Origin: a virus
Direction: 5' to 3' (one strand)
Length of the DNA stretch: 21,010 nt
Virus record (IMG/VR): IMGVR_UViG_3300042294_002097
Location: 1-21,010 of that record
Shown here piece by piece: positions 12,520 through 20,068 of the stretch. Each line of letters begins with the position of its first letter. Within the stretch, counting starts at the first letter, position 1. A program made the position numbers and the translations under genes. The notes beneath the pieces are model-generated. The model saw only the letters and a list, made by a program, of their open reading frames with translations. It had not been told where the DNA came from and made no database searches.

Positions 12520-15172
12520 CACGGGCGACCTGTTCGTCAACTTCAAGGTGAACGCCGACGGACTCCAGAGCGGGTTCGCCGCGCTGAACGGCTTCGTCGG
12601 CAAGTCCAAGCGCGACCTGGCGGCGATGGACGGTGCGGTGAACGCGCTCTCGAGCACGCTCGCGAAACTCGGAATCGATCCCTCGTTCATCTTCCAGATG
12701 CGCGACCTCGTGCAGATCGGGACGAAGCAGATCCCGAAGGTCGTGGAAGGCATCGCGGCACTCGAGCGGCAGGCCGGCGCGCTCGCCGGGATGAAGATCA
12801 CGGCTCCGAAGTTGGAGGCTCCGGTCGCGGCGGCGGCGGCTACGGTCGCTCCTGCGGTCGATACCACGATCCTCCCTCCGATCGACCTCGCGCCGATCGA
12901 CGGTGTGGCGAAGACGATCCGGAGCGTGCGCGAGCAGGCGACTGGCGATATCGACATCCTCGGGAGCACGATCAACAACTCGCCGATCCTGTCGATGGGC
13001 GGTGCGGTCGAGGCCCAGATGGCGAAGGCTCGCGCGTCGTTCTCGAGCGGCTCGGTCGATATGGCCGATGCGATCGTGCTCGGCTCATCGCGCATCGAGG
13101 AGGCGATCGTCCAGACGGCGACCGTGACGAAGGCGCAGGGCGGTGCGATCACGGCCGCGCTCGGGAAGGTGCGCGACTTCACGGGCACGATCCCGGCCCG
13201 GTTCGTGGCTCTCCGCGAGTCGATGTCCTCGGCGTTCTCGTCGGGCGCGACGGCCGCGACTGGCGCGCTCTCGAAGATCGGGCCGGCGATCTCGTCGCTT
13301 CCGACGCTCGCCTCGACGGCGTTCGGCCGGATCAAGGCGGGCTTCCAAGGCTTGCCGGCGGCTAGTTCGACGGCGTTCGAGGCGATCAAGTCTGGCGCGA
13401 TGAAGTTCGACGCGACGCTCACGGGCGTGGCGGCAAGGGCCGCGACGGCCGGCCGTGCGATCGGGGCCGCGCTCTACACGGCTCTGGGGCCGATCGGTCT
13501 GATCCTCGTCGCCGCCGGCGCGCTCTATGCCGTGATCGACAAGTTCGTCTCGGATGCCGAGACTCGCGTCGCCGAGTCGAATGCGCGCATCGAGGCGAAT
13601 ATGCAGCGCACGCAAGCCGTGATCGAGCGCACGATGGCGGCGGTCGAGTCGCTGAACAAGGACACGGCATCCGCTCGCTCGAAGGGATCGGGAACGCAAG
13701 CGGACATCGAGGGACTTCAGGCTCTCCTCAACGCTCGGGCCGATCAGGTCGCACTCATCGAGCAGGAGATCGCCGCCGAGCGAGAACTCCGCGACGAGAT
13801 CGCGGCCAACATCGCCGCAAACAAGGCGGTCGCTGATGCTGTCGCCGCGCGCGCAAAGGCCGAGCAGGATGTCGCCGACGCGCAGCGCACGCTACAGATC
13901 AGGAACCAGCAGGTCGCCGAGGGTGCGATCGACGAAACCGCAGCGAACGAAGCGGCCGCACAACTCTCAAATATGAGAGGCATCCTCTCCGCGATGCAGG
14001 CGCAGGAGGACGCGGCGAAGGCACTCGCCGGAGCTACGGCAAACAACCTGGCACTCGAAGAGCAGCGCGTCGATCTCGCGCAGCAACTCGCCGAACAGAC
14101 TCGACTCAAGGCCGAGGCCGAGCAGCGCAGCGCGACGATCGCGCAACTGATCCAAGGATTCGACGATGAGCGGCTCCGACTCACGATGAGCGCGGCCGAC
14201 TACGAGGAGATGATCCTCGACCGCAAGATCGCCGCGGCGGGCATCACCGACCCCAACGACATCGCCCGGATCAAGGCCGCGCAGGAGGCACTCGACCTCG
14301 CCAAGCAGCAGGCCGAGGTCGAGAAGGTCGCGAAGGCCGCAGCGGGCGAGAAGAACACTATCGCGCAGGAGACGATTCGGATCACCGAGGAGGCCCGCGC
14401 GCTCCAGTCGGCGATCGACTCGATCGCCAACGAGCAGGCCGCGCTCGAGCGCGAGATGCTTGAACTCACGATGGGCAAGGCCGCGGCCGAGGAGCACATC
14501 CTCCGCCTCAAGGCGCAGGCGGCGGGCCTCGACGCTGCGGCGACCAACGACCTGATCGAGCAACTCAAGGCCGTGCAGGATCTCCGGGATGCCGTCGCCG
14601 AGCGCAAGCGCGCCGAGGCCGAACAGAATCGGCTCCTCGACGAGCGCGCGCGCCTGGAGGCGAGCATCGCCGACGCGACCACGGCCGCTCGCGCGAAGGC
14701 CCAGAAGGACGAGGTCGATCGACAGAAGATGACGGAGACGCTCTCGACCGCGATCGGCGGGATCAAGATCGGAGCGACGAGCGACCCGATCGACATCGAG
14801 CGACGAGTGCTCGACGAGACCAAGAAGCAGACCGACGAACTGGCGAAGATCAACGACACGCTCAAGGGACTGTCGGTCGGCATCGACGGTACGGCGACGG
14901 CCGAACTCACGGCGATGATCGAGGAGTTGGGCCGGATGCAAGCGGACTTCGCCGACACGACGCAAGTTCGAGATCGCGCGTTGGAAGATCAGACGAGAGC
15001 GCGACAGATGGCCGACGCGAGCACGATCGTCCCGCAGCAGTCGGCTCTCGATGCACCCGCTCGGGCGAACGAGTTCGACGCTCGGATCTATGACGAAGCG
15101 AAGAAGCAGACGATCGAGCTACAGAAGTTGAACGCGACGCTCTCCGCCGGCGGCGTGGCGGTGCTTACCTGA
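12512..15172 (+). CDS. Tail tape measure protein
   Basis: This protein sets tail length and is ejected with the DNA. At 886 residues, using the usual rule of about 0.15 nm per residue, it predicts a tail of roughly 130 nm. Residues 1-300 are Ala/Gly/Ser-rich and partly repetitive. A hydrophobic stretch at about 318-342 (ALYTALGPIGLILVAAGALY) could cross the host membrane during DNA entry. From about 345 to 760 it is a charged, Ala-rich coiled coil. Near the end a motif recurs: RVLDETKKQTDELAKINDTL and, about 100 residues later, RIYDEAKKQTIELQKLNATL, close to the C-terminus. The start is GTG 12512, with AGGAGG (12498-12503) eight bases upstream. It overlaps the chaperone frame, as usual. Confidence 0.95.
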   Translation: MANTGDLFVNFKVNADGLQSGFAALNGFVGKSKRDLAAMDGAVNALSSTLAKLGIDPSFIFQMRDLVQIGTKQIPKVVEGIAALERQAGALAGMKITAPKLEAPVAAAAATVAPAVDTTILPPIDLAPIDGVAKTIRSVREQATGDIDILGSTINNSPILSMGGAVEAQMAKARASFSSGSVDMADAIVLGSSRIEEAIVQTATVTKAQGGAITAALGKVRDFTGTIPARFVALRESMSSAFSSGATAATGALSKIGPAISSLPTLASTAFGRIKAGFQGLPAASSTAFEAIKSGAMKFDATLTGVAARAATAGRAIGAALYTALGPIGLILVAAGALYAVIDKFVSDAETRVAESNARIEANMQRTQAVIERTMAAVESLNKDTASARSKGSGTQADIEGLQALLNARADQVALIEQEIAAERELRDEIAANIAANKAVADAVAARAKAEQDVADAQRTLQIRNQQVAEGAIDETAANEAAAQLSNMRGILSAMQAQEDAAKALAGATANNLALEEQRVDLAQQLAEQTRLKAEAEQRSATIAQLIQGFDDERLRLTMSAADYEEMILDRKIAAAGITDPNDIARIKAAQEALDLAKQQAEVEKVAKAAAGEKNTIAQETIRITEEARALQSAIDSIANEQAALEREMLELTMGKAAAEEHILRLKAQAAGLDAAATNDLIEQLKAVQDLRDAVAERKRAEAEQNRLLDERARLEASIADATTAARAKAQKDEVDRQKMTETLSTAIGGIKIGATSDPIDIERRVLDETKKQTDELAKINDTLKGLSVGIDGTATAELTAMIEELGRMQADFADTTQVRDRALEDQTRARQMADASTIVPQQSALDAPARANEFDARIYDEAKKQTIELQKLNATLSAGGVAVLT

Positions 15173-15183
15173 AGGGGTGACCT

Positions 15184-15963
15184 ATGGCCGTGATCGTCAA
15201 GAGCATCGAGGAGACCGAAGCGAACGACACGAAGTCGGCGCGCGTGAACCTGCTTGTCACGGCCGTCACGGACGGCACGGCCTCGGCCGCTCGTACTCAA
15301 CTCACGGGCGGTGGCTACACGCTCGGAGCGGCTTACTCTGGCGGCATCTCGGCGGGCGCGAAACTCTCGAACCTGTCATACGCCCCAGTCGATGACTCGG
15401 GCGGACAGACTTGGACGGCGACGGCCTCCTACACCGACGATGCCCAAGCGGAGACCTCGGCCGACTTCGTGAAGATCGAATCGAGCACGCGAGTCGAGGC
15501 CGTCGATATCTGGCGCACGGGCGCGACGCTTCCGCAGAACCTCAACGCGCCCGGTCTCACGACGGACATCGGCGGGACGAAGGTCGATCAAGCCGGCGTG
15601 CCTGTCTCGGGCCTCGTCGTGCAGCAGGAACTGACCTACACGGTGCGAACGGACTTCACGAACGCGAACCAAGCGGACGTCAACGCGATGATCGGGAAGC
15701 GCAACTCGGACGACTTCCTCGGCGGGACGGCCGGCTATGTCCTGTTCACGGGCGTGCGCCGATCGCGCATCGCGATCGACCTCTACGAGGTCACCTATAC
15801 CTTCGTCTGGGACGGAGCGGCGCATCTTCGCCAAGTTCCAGATCGAGAGCCTGACGGGAATCCAAAACTCATAGCATCCGGTTCTAATTTGCAGGCCCAG
15901 TATGTCTACGCGCGGCAACCATTCCCCGGAACCGCGAACTTCTCCACCCTTCCCGGTATCTGA
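15184..15963 (+). CDS. Unrecognised tail protein after the tape measure gene
   Basis: This is a 259-residue protein of unknown family. Its place directly after the tape measure gene is where distal tail proteins normally sit, so a tail-tip role is likely. The sequence is beta-rich and low in charge clusters, with a first part up to about residue 95 (VNLLVTAVTDGT, WTATASYTDD), then EQELTYTVRT-like strands (VVQQELTYTVRTDF) and FTGVRRSRIAIDLYEVTYTF. A proline-rich end contains RQVPDREPDGNPKL. No catalytic motif, signal peptide or coiled coil is visible. The ribosome site AGGGGTGA stands directly before ATG 15184. The only ACGT in the window lies in this gene at 15677-15680. Confidence 0.85.
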   Translation: MAVIVKSIEETEANDTKSARVNLLVTAVTDGTASAARTQLTGGGYTLGAAYSGGISAGAKLSNLSYAPVDDSGGQTWTATASYTDDAQAETSADFVKIESSTRVEAVDIWRTGATLPQNLNAPGLTTDIGGTKVDQAGVPVSGLVVQQELTYTVRTDFTNANQADVNAMIGKRNSDDFLGGTAGYVLFTGVRRSRIAIDLYEVTYTFVWDGAAHLRQVPDREPDGNPKLIASGSNLQAQYVYARQPFPGTANFSTLPGI

Positions 15964-15965
15964 CG

Positions 15966-16496
15966 ATGAAGCCGACGATCAGCAAAGGACTCGGCGCGCT
16001 CACCCCGGAAACCTGGGGCGAGATCTACGGCGCGGTGCAGAACTCGCGCCGCGTCGATCGCACGGGCGAGGACTACGCGAATCGCGAGAAGCGGTTTCCC
16101 GCACAGATCACCGGCAGCGCGATCATTAGTGCCGGGCGCGCACGGTGGAAGTACAGTTGGCAGGAGATTCGTCGCAGTACGGCCACGGGTGTCGCTATCG
16201 CGAACCCGGCCAACGGAAAGTCTGGATCAACTTCAACGGACGCGGCCATCAACCTGCTCGAGATCGGGAACACAACCACGAGCGCATTCGGATACGCCGT
16301 GACCTCGCGAGAACTCGACGATGCCGAGGGCTACTTCTTCGAGCCAGTACCGACGGGAGCGATCGTGGAGATGATCATGCGCCGCGCGGAGAATGGCGCG
16401 CTCGCGTACGAGTTCATCGCGCCGAATCCGATCACGGGCGCGTGCCCTGCGGAGTTCACGACCACGCTCGACGGCGGCGAGTACGGAGCCTCCTGA
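15966..16496 (+). CDS. Unrecognised virion-type protein, probable tail tip or fibre base
   Basis: This is a 176-residue protein of unknown family. The first 60 residues contain a short helix (TPETWGEIYGAVQ). The rest alternates beta segments: FPAQITGSAIISAGRARWKY, SWQEIRRSTATG, a Gly/Ser/Asn-rich loop, AINLLEIGNTTTS and FFEPVPTGAIVEMIMRR. The arrangement of an aromatic strand, a 'naINl.E..nt' segment and a 'vp.GaiV.m' strand is one I associate with small planctomycete or marine phage tail proteins, without a name. The start codon ATG 15966 is two bases after the previous stop and lacks a clear ribosome site, so translation may be coupled. The end overlaps the fibre gene as ATGA. Confidence 0.8.
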   Translation: MKPTISKGLGALTPETWGEIYGAVQNSRRVDRTGEDYANREKRFPAQITGSAIISAGRARWKYSWQEIRRSTATGVAIANPANGKSGSTSTDAAINLLEIGNTTTSAFGYAVTSRELDDAEGYFFEPVPTGAIVEMIMRRAENGALAYEFIAPNPITGACPAEFTTTLDGGEYGAS

Positions 16497-17464
16497 TGGC
16501 CGACCTCATCAAGCACAAGCGCAGCGGCGATACGGGAGTCGAGCCGACCACGGGCGAACTCGCGCAGGGCGAGCTCGCGATCAACTACTACGACGGCGCG
16601 CTCTTCGTCGAGACCGATGACGGCACGACGCAAGCGATCGCGCGCATCGATGGACGCAAGGCCAAGGTCGAGGCGTTCACCTCGAGCGGCACTTGGACGA
16701 AGTCGGCGGGCGCGAAGATCGTGTACGCGATCATGGTCGGCGGTGGCGGTGGCGGAGGCTCTGGCCGTCGCGGTGCCGCGTCGAGTGCTCGAGGCGGTGG
16801 CGGCGGAGGCGGTGGCGCGGCCGTGACCGAGACAACCTGGAACGCGGCCGACCTTCCCGCGACGATCTCCGTGACGATCGGGGCCGGCGGTACTGGCGGC
16901 GCATCGCGCACGGCCAACGACACCAACGGAGCAGGAGGCACGAACGGCGGCACGACACGCCTCGGGGATTCGCCGGGTGTATACGGCCGAGCGGTCGGTG
17001 GCAACCTCGGCGGCGGTGGCAACACGAGCGCGGGTGCTGCGGGAGCCGCACAGACTGGCGGACTATTCGACGGCGGAGCGGGCGGTGCCGGCGGCACGCG
17101 CAATGGCGTAGATTCGGCCACTCATGCGAAGGGATGCGGGGGCGGTGGCGGCGGAGCCGGCGTGTCAACTGGCAACCTGTATGGGTTTGGTGGCTCCGGC
17201 TCGGGCACGGCGAGGATTGGATCTTCTGCTTCTGGCGGTAGCACGGATGATCTCGAGGATCCGATCGCCGGATTCTCAAACGGCATCGTCGCGACGGGTG
17301 GCGGCGGTGGCGGATCTGGCCTTGCGATGGCGGGCCAAGCGGGCGCGGCAGGCGGCTCCTACGGCGGCGGCGGCGGAGGCGGTGCCGCGAGCGAGAACGG
17401 CTACGCGAGCGGCGCAGGCGGCGCGGGCGGCGGCGGCGTGGTCGTGTTCGTGACCTACTACTAG
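16496..17464 (+). CDS. Glycine-rich tail fibre / receptor-binding protein
   Basis: This 322-residue protein probably contacts the host surface. The first 50 residues (IKHKRSGDTGVEPTTGELAQ, GELAINYYDGALFVETDDGT) match the N-terminal virion-attachment domain seen in phage tropism and fibre proteins (pattern 'kr......p...dl..GElaiN..dg.lyvk..dG'). Then FTSSGTWTKSAGAKIVYAIM leads into a Gly-rich domain with at least six runs of five or more glycines (for example residues about 82-88 and 103-110). It ends in the strand GGVVVFVTYY. Such sequences form polyglycine-helix sandwiches in adhesins of the S16/T2 gp38 kind, where loops between Gly runs bind receptors. ATG 16496 overlaps the previous stop. 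The GC-rich repeats make the gene recombination-prone. Confidence 0.85.
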   Translation: MADLIKHKRSGDTGVEPTTGELAQGELAINYYDGALFVETDDGTTQAIARIDGRKAKVEAFTSSGTWTKSAGAKIVYAIMVGGGGGGGSGRRGAASSARGGGGGGGGAAVTETTWNAADLPATISVTIGAGGTGGASRTANDTNGAGGTNGGTTRLGDSPGVYGRAVGGNLGGGGNTSAGAAGAAQTGGLFDGGAGGAGGTRNGVDSATHAKGCGGGGGGAGVSTGNLYGFGGSGSGTARIGSSASGGSTDDLEDPIAGFSNGIVATGGGGGGSGLAMAGQAGAAGGSYGGGGGGGAASENGYASGAGGAGGGGVVVFVTYY

Positions 17465-17473
17465 GAGGGACTC

Positions 17474-17647
17474 ATGCGGTGGGCGATCGTCATCGGCGGC
17501 ATCGTGGACAATCTCATCCTCTGGGATGGCGGCTCGTCGTGGTCGCCCCCAGTCGGAAGCGAGGCGATCCAACTCGCCGAGGGCCAAGCGTGCGGGATCG
17601 GATGGGAGTGGAACGGGAAGGACTTCGTCGAGCCGGAGGAGCCATGA
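17474..17647 (+). CDS. Small fibre-assembly-like protein (57 residues)
   Basis: This short gene is supported by a strong ribosome site (GGAGGGA just before ATG 17474), a stop that overlaps the next start as ATGA, and a recognisable composition. It begins MRWAIVIGGIVDNLILWDGG and ends with ACGIGWEWNGKDFVEPEEP. The combination 'a.v..g.v.n.i.wdg...w.pp.g...i.l..g...giGW.w.g..f..P' is common in small proteins coded right after tail fibre genes. Such proteins often resemble domains of fibre-assembly chaperones or fibre tips. No membrane segment is seen. Function is inferred from position and pattern only. Confidence 0.75.
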   Translation: MRWAIVIGGIVDNLILWDGGSSWSPPVGSEAIQLAEGQACGIGWEWNGKDFVEPEEP

Positions 17648-18222
17648 CGCGCGCGCTCGTGATCGTGTGCGCCGTGATCGCCGGATGCTCGACGGCCACC
17701 GAGAAGATCGCGCGATCCTCGAACGAGATCGGCACGCTCGCGAGGTCGAGCGGCCGTCGGTTCGAGACGATCCACGAGGAGACCTGGAAGCCGGATCCGT
17801 CGATCCCGGTGATCCGCACGCAAGCCGAGGGGGGCATCGTGGAGCAGGAGCAGATACTCGGCCTCGTCGATGCCGTGCAGGTCTACCTCATGGGTACGAC
17901 GAATATCACGCCGTGGTGGGCCGAGGTCGTGACCTACGGCCTACTCGCGCTCTCGATCGCAGGGATCGCCTTCCTCGTGTGGCACTTGGGCCTCGGGAAG
18001 TTCGTGCGCGGTTGGCTCGGTCTCATCACGCCGGCCGAGCGTCGCAACGCCGAACTCGCGGCCGAGTTGATCGAGGTCGGCGGGGACGATGCGCGCGAGC
18101 GCGTGTGGCAGATGCGCGAACGCGATAGGATCTTCGACGAGGCTTTCCGGCGCACCGCGCCACCTCAACCTGTCCGGAAGAATCGAAAGAAGGGATCTAC
18201 ACATGGTGCTCGCAAGCGTTGA
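17644..18222 (+). CDS. Lipoprotein with a second membrane segment, possible unimolecular spanin
   Basis: This is a 192-residue membrane protein. Residues 1-14 are a hydrophobic signal followed by a lipobox (IAGC, Cys15), with Ser after the Cys, which in E. coli favours the outer membrane. Residues 16-94 would lie in the periplasm. A transmembrane segment is predicted at about 95-117 (VVTYGLLALSIAGIAFLVWH). The remaining 75 residues are charged and end in a very basic tail (VRKNRKKGSTHGARKR). A lipid anchor plus a C-terminal membrane segment is the layout of one-protein spanins, which fuse inner and outer membranes at lysis. The long cytoplasmic tail is atypical for them. An alternative is a membrane-bound virion or injection protein. 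ATG 17644 has GGAGG four bases upstream. Confidence 0.8.
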   Translation: MTRALVIVCAVIAGCSTATEKIARSSNEIGTLARSSGRRFETIHEETWKPDPSIPVIRTQAEGGIVEQEQILGLVDAVQVYLMGTTNITPWWAEVVTYGLLALSIAGIAFLVWHLGLGKFVRGWLGLITPAERRNAELAAELIEVGGDDARERVWQMRERDRIFDEAFRRTAPPQPVRKNRKKGSTHGARKR

Positions 18223-18319
18223 ATCGTTCCTCGGCTCGGTCTGGGCGTGCGCTCTCTGCCTCGCGGCCGGCTTCATCGTTGGGCACTTCGGACTGCTCTC
18301 GAAGTGGCTGAAGAAGTAA
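18203..18319 (+). CDS. Small single-span membrane protein, holin-like
   Basis: This 38-residue protein is too short for most gene callers but is well supported by AGGGA before ATG 18203, its overlap with the upstream gene, and composition. One hydrophobic stretch at about residues 10-32 (GSVWACALCLAAGFIVGHFG) is followed by the basic end SKWLKK, so the C-terminus is probably cytoplasmic. With the preceding membrane lipoprotein it could form a lysis pair; small single-span holins or holin regulators look like this. Identity as a holin is not proven. The next gene starts five bases after its stop. Confidence 0.65.
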   Translation: MVLASVESFLGSVWACALCLAAGFIVGHFGLLSKWLKK

Positions 18320-18323
18320 GGCC

Positions 18324-19574
18324 ATGCTGAACCCGTCGCGGGTGTGCTGCTGTGGGTCTCCGTCTTGCGGTGCTCAATACGGCCAGATCAGGCCGTACTC
18401 GCAGACCTCTGGATTCACTTATGAGGTCACGGACTTTCAGAGCGACTACGGGCCTCCGTCGCTGCTCGTGAACTGGCGGTACAGCGAGTTGGAGATCGTC
18501 GAGACCTCAACAGGGGTTCCTCGGGAATCCGGCTACTGGGAGGCGGGATGCTGCGCGATCGAGTACCCGTACGATTATCAAGGTACCGTCATCACCTGCT
18601 ACTCGCAGGATCCAGTTTTTCACGGACAGTACGAGAGCGATCAGATGGCGCTGCATCTCATCGCCCACTACCAGAAGATGCAATGCCCAGAACCGATCGA
18701 GCAAGTTTTCAAGTCGTTCTTTGTTCTATGGACTTGCACGAGAGGGTCGGATGGAAACGACTATTGCGGTGGAGCTGCGTGTAACCCGCTTTGCCCATTT
18801 GGGCAGTTTCAGGAACTTCCCGAAAGCATGATGCCGACGATATGGACAGGCGCGGAGTTGGCACAAGTATTTACTGACGATACGACAGTCGATCCCATGA
18901 CGATCGGAAAAGGGAAGTTGGTTGCCACCAGGTCTACCGGGTTCTTCGGATTCAACACGGCCATCCAAAGCAACAACGGCCAGATGCTCCAAGCGACCTA
19001 CAATCATCGAGCGGACTTTTCGCAGGATGGCAATGCTTGCGAAGGAGCGTCGGTTCCAATCGAAACCCCATGCTCGGTAGTGTGTGCGTGTGTTTCCTCG
19101 CTCTACATCCGCACCAGAATGAGGCAGACCATCTATCGGATCACTTACGACTGCGATCTCAATCAGGTGCCTTATGCGTCCGCAATCGATCAGGATGTCT
19201 ACCTCTTCTACACGGGGCCACTCGATGGTCTCTTGTACGACGCGACAGCCCCCAACATTCCATCCCGAACCTTCACCTTGCAAGAGGCTAGGATCCAGTA
19301 CTTCGGTCTGTCAACCTTCTCCTTTGGAAGTAAATATATCTGCGATATCCCTCATCCATACTTCCCGATCTCCGTGTGCAACACACAAGATGTAGGCCCT
19401 ATGACATCGGAGACGATTGAGGAGCCGGACATTGAATGCCCCTACCATTGCGGGACTATCTCGTATCTTGATCCCGTGACTGGAGTCGGATCGCTGTATA
19501 ACATCATCAACGCCGCCGGAGCGAAGCAGTACGGCTTCCCGCAGACGATCACGGTGTTGAGGACTTCGACATGA
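18324..19574 (+). CDS. Cysteine-rich protein of unknown family, lower GC than its neighbours
   Basis: This is a 416-residue protein I do not recognise. It has about 21 cysteines, including the clusters VCCCGSPSCG near the start, CCAIEY, VCACV and ECPYHC. It is also rich in aromatic residues, with no signal peptide or membrane segment. The cysteines suggest metal binding or disulfide-stabilised surface structure. Base composition is lower than around it: one 60-base line (18841-18900) is 50% GC against 70% at 18001-18060, and codons ending in A or T are common, which points to later acquisition. Despite this, ACGT is absent here too. Position after the fibre and membrane genes suggests a host-range or accessory virion role. 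The end overlaps the next start as ATGA. Confidence 0.82.
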   Translation: MLNPSRVCCCGSPSCGAQYGQIRPYSQTSGFTYEVTDFQSDYGPPSLLVNWRYSELEIVETSTGVPRESGYWEAGCCAIEYPYDYQGTVITCYSQDPVFHGQYESDQMALHLIAHYQKMQCPEPIEQVFKSFFVLWTCTRGSDGNDYCGGAACNPLCPFGQFQELPESMMPTIWTGAELAQVFTDDTTVDPMTIGKGKLVATRSTGFFGFNTAIQSNNGQMLQATYNHRADFSQDGNACEGASVPIETPCSVVCACVSSLYIRTRMRQTIYRITYDCDLNQVPYASAIDQDVYLFYTGPLDGLLYDATAPNIPSRTFTLQEARIQYFGLSTFSFGSKYICDIPHPYFPISVCNTQDVGPMTSETIEEPDIECPYHCGTISYLDPVTGVGSLYNIINAAGAKQYGFPQTITVLRTST

Positions 19575-19909
19575 ACATTCGTCATAAGGTGATCGATCGG
19601 GATGGGAATGAGACGATCGGAAGGCAGACCATCGCCGACTTGGCGCGCGGTGCCGTCGGCGTGGCGAAGGCTGCGCTCGGTCGCGACCGCGCTCCCGAGG
19701 ACGCGATCACCGCGCGATGGGACTCGTGCGTCGCGTGCGACAAGCACGACCGGGGAGTGTGTCTGGCCTGCGGATGCTTCGTCGGCGCGAAGATCAGGCT
19801 CGCGAGCAGCGCGTGCCCGGAGTCTCGATGGGTGGCGGTGACGGTCGCCGGCGAGGCTCCCGCCGACGCTCCGAAGAAGCGCGGATGCTGCGGCAAGCGC
19901 GACGCATAA
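19571..19909 (+). CDS. Small zinc-finger-like cysteine-rich protein
   Basis: This is a 112-residue protein. Its cysteines at 53, 56, 64, 67, 69 and 82 give the pattern C-x2-C-x7-C-x2-C-x-C-x12-C-P-x3-W (segment ACDKHDRGVCLACGCFVGAK, then ACPESRW). This looks like a two-knuckle zinc-binding fold. I have seen the same 'C..C......C..CGCf...k......CP...W' order in small proteins of many tailed phages, without a known function. A CC pair lies near the end (KKRGCCGKRD). The first 45 residues are helical (IADLARGAVGVAKAAL). It directly follows the large Cys-rich gene by an ATGA overlap and returns to the high-GC composition of the main cluster. It is the last gene before a regulatory gap. Confidence 0.82.
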   Translation: MNIRHKVIDRDGNETIGRQTIADLARGAVGVAKAALGRDRAPEDAITARWDSCVACDKHDRGVCLACGCFVGAKIRLASSACPESRWVAVTVAGEAPADAPKKRGCCGKRDA

Positions 19910-19921
19910 CCTTGTTGATAA

Positions 19922-19938
19922 GTGGCAACGGTTGCCAC
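19922..19938. promoter_or_regulatory. Perfect 17-base palindrome, operator-like
   Basis: GTGGCAAC (19922-19929) and GTTGCCAC (19931-19938) are perfect inverted repeats around a single central G, 13 bases after a stop codon. No T-run follows, so it is not a standard terminator. The form suits binding by a dimeric regulator, placed about 75 bases upstream of the promoter at 20015. Flanking GATAA repeats (GTTGATAA before, CCGATAAC after) add to the regulatory look. Confidence 0.6.
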
Positions 19939-20014
19939 CTCCGATAACTCCGCGCGCGTAAGTCCCGCTCCCGTTGATACTTGCGCGAGCCGATAGAATA
20001 TCTTGGATATCCTA

Positions 20015-20042
20015 TTGACTCGCTGCGAATCGAGCCGATACT
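20015..20042 (+). promoter_or_regulatory. Predicted sigma70-type promoter
   Basis: TTGACT (20015-20020) is followed by a 16-base spacer and GATACT (20037-20042), a five-of-six and a four-of-six match to the -35 and -10 consensus. The AT-rich stretch 19992-20018 lies upstream in an otherwise GC-rich region. Transcription would start near 20049 and serve the genes at 20083-21010, including the lysozyme-like gene. Confidence 0.6.
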
Positions 20043-20047
20043 AGTTG

Positions 20048-20068
20048 CGTCGGGAACGAATCCCGACG
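20048..20068 (+). other. Perfect 8-base hairpin in the predicted 5' leader
   Basis: CGTCGGGA (20048-20055) pairs perfectly with TCCCGACG (20061-20068) around the loop ACGAA. It begins at the predicted transcript start and ends just before AAAGGA (20069-20074), the ribosome site of the gene at 20083. It may protect the RNA end or modulate ribosome access. There is no T-run, so it is not a terminator. Confidence 0.6.

Noticed and set aside
16738-17440. GGCGG-rich repeats as a noncoding repeat array
   Set aside because: They stay in one open frame and encode glycine runs in a fibre-like protein with clear N- and C-terminal strands.
19922-19938. Palindrome as a rho-independent terminator
   Set aside because: The one-base centre leaves little loop and no T-run follows (next bases are ctccgataac), so an operator is more plausible.
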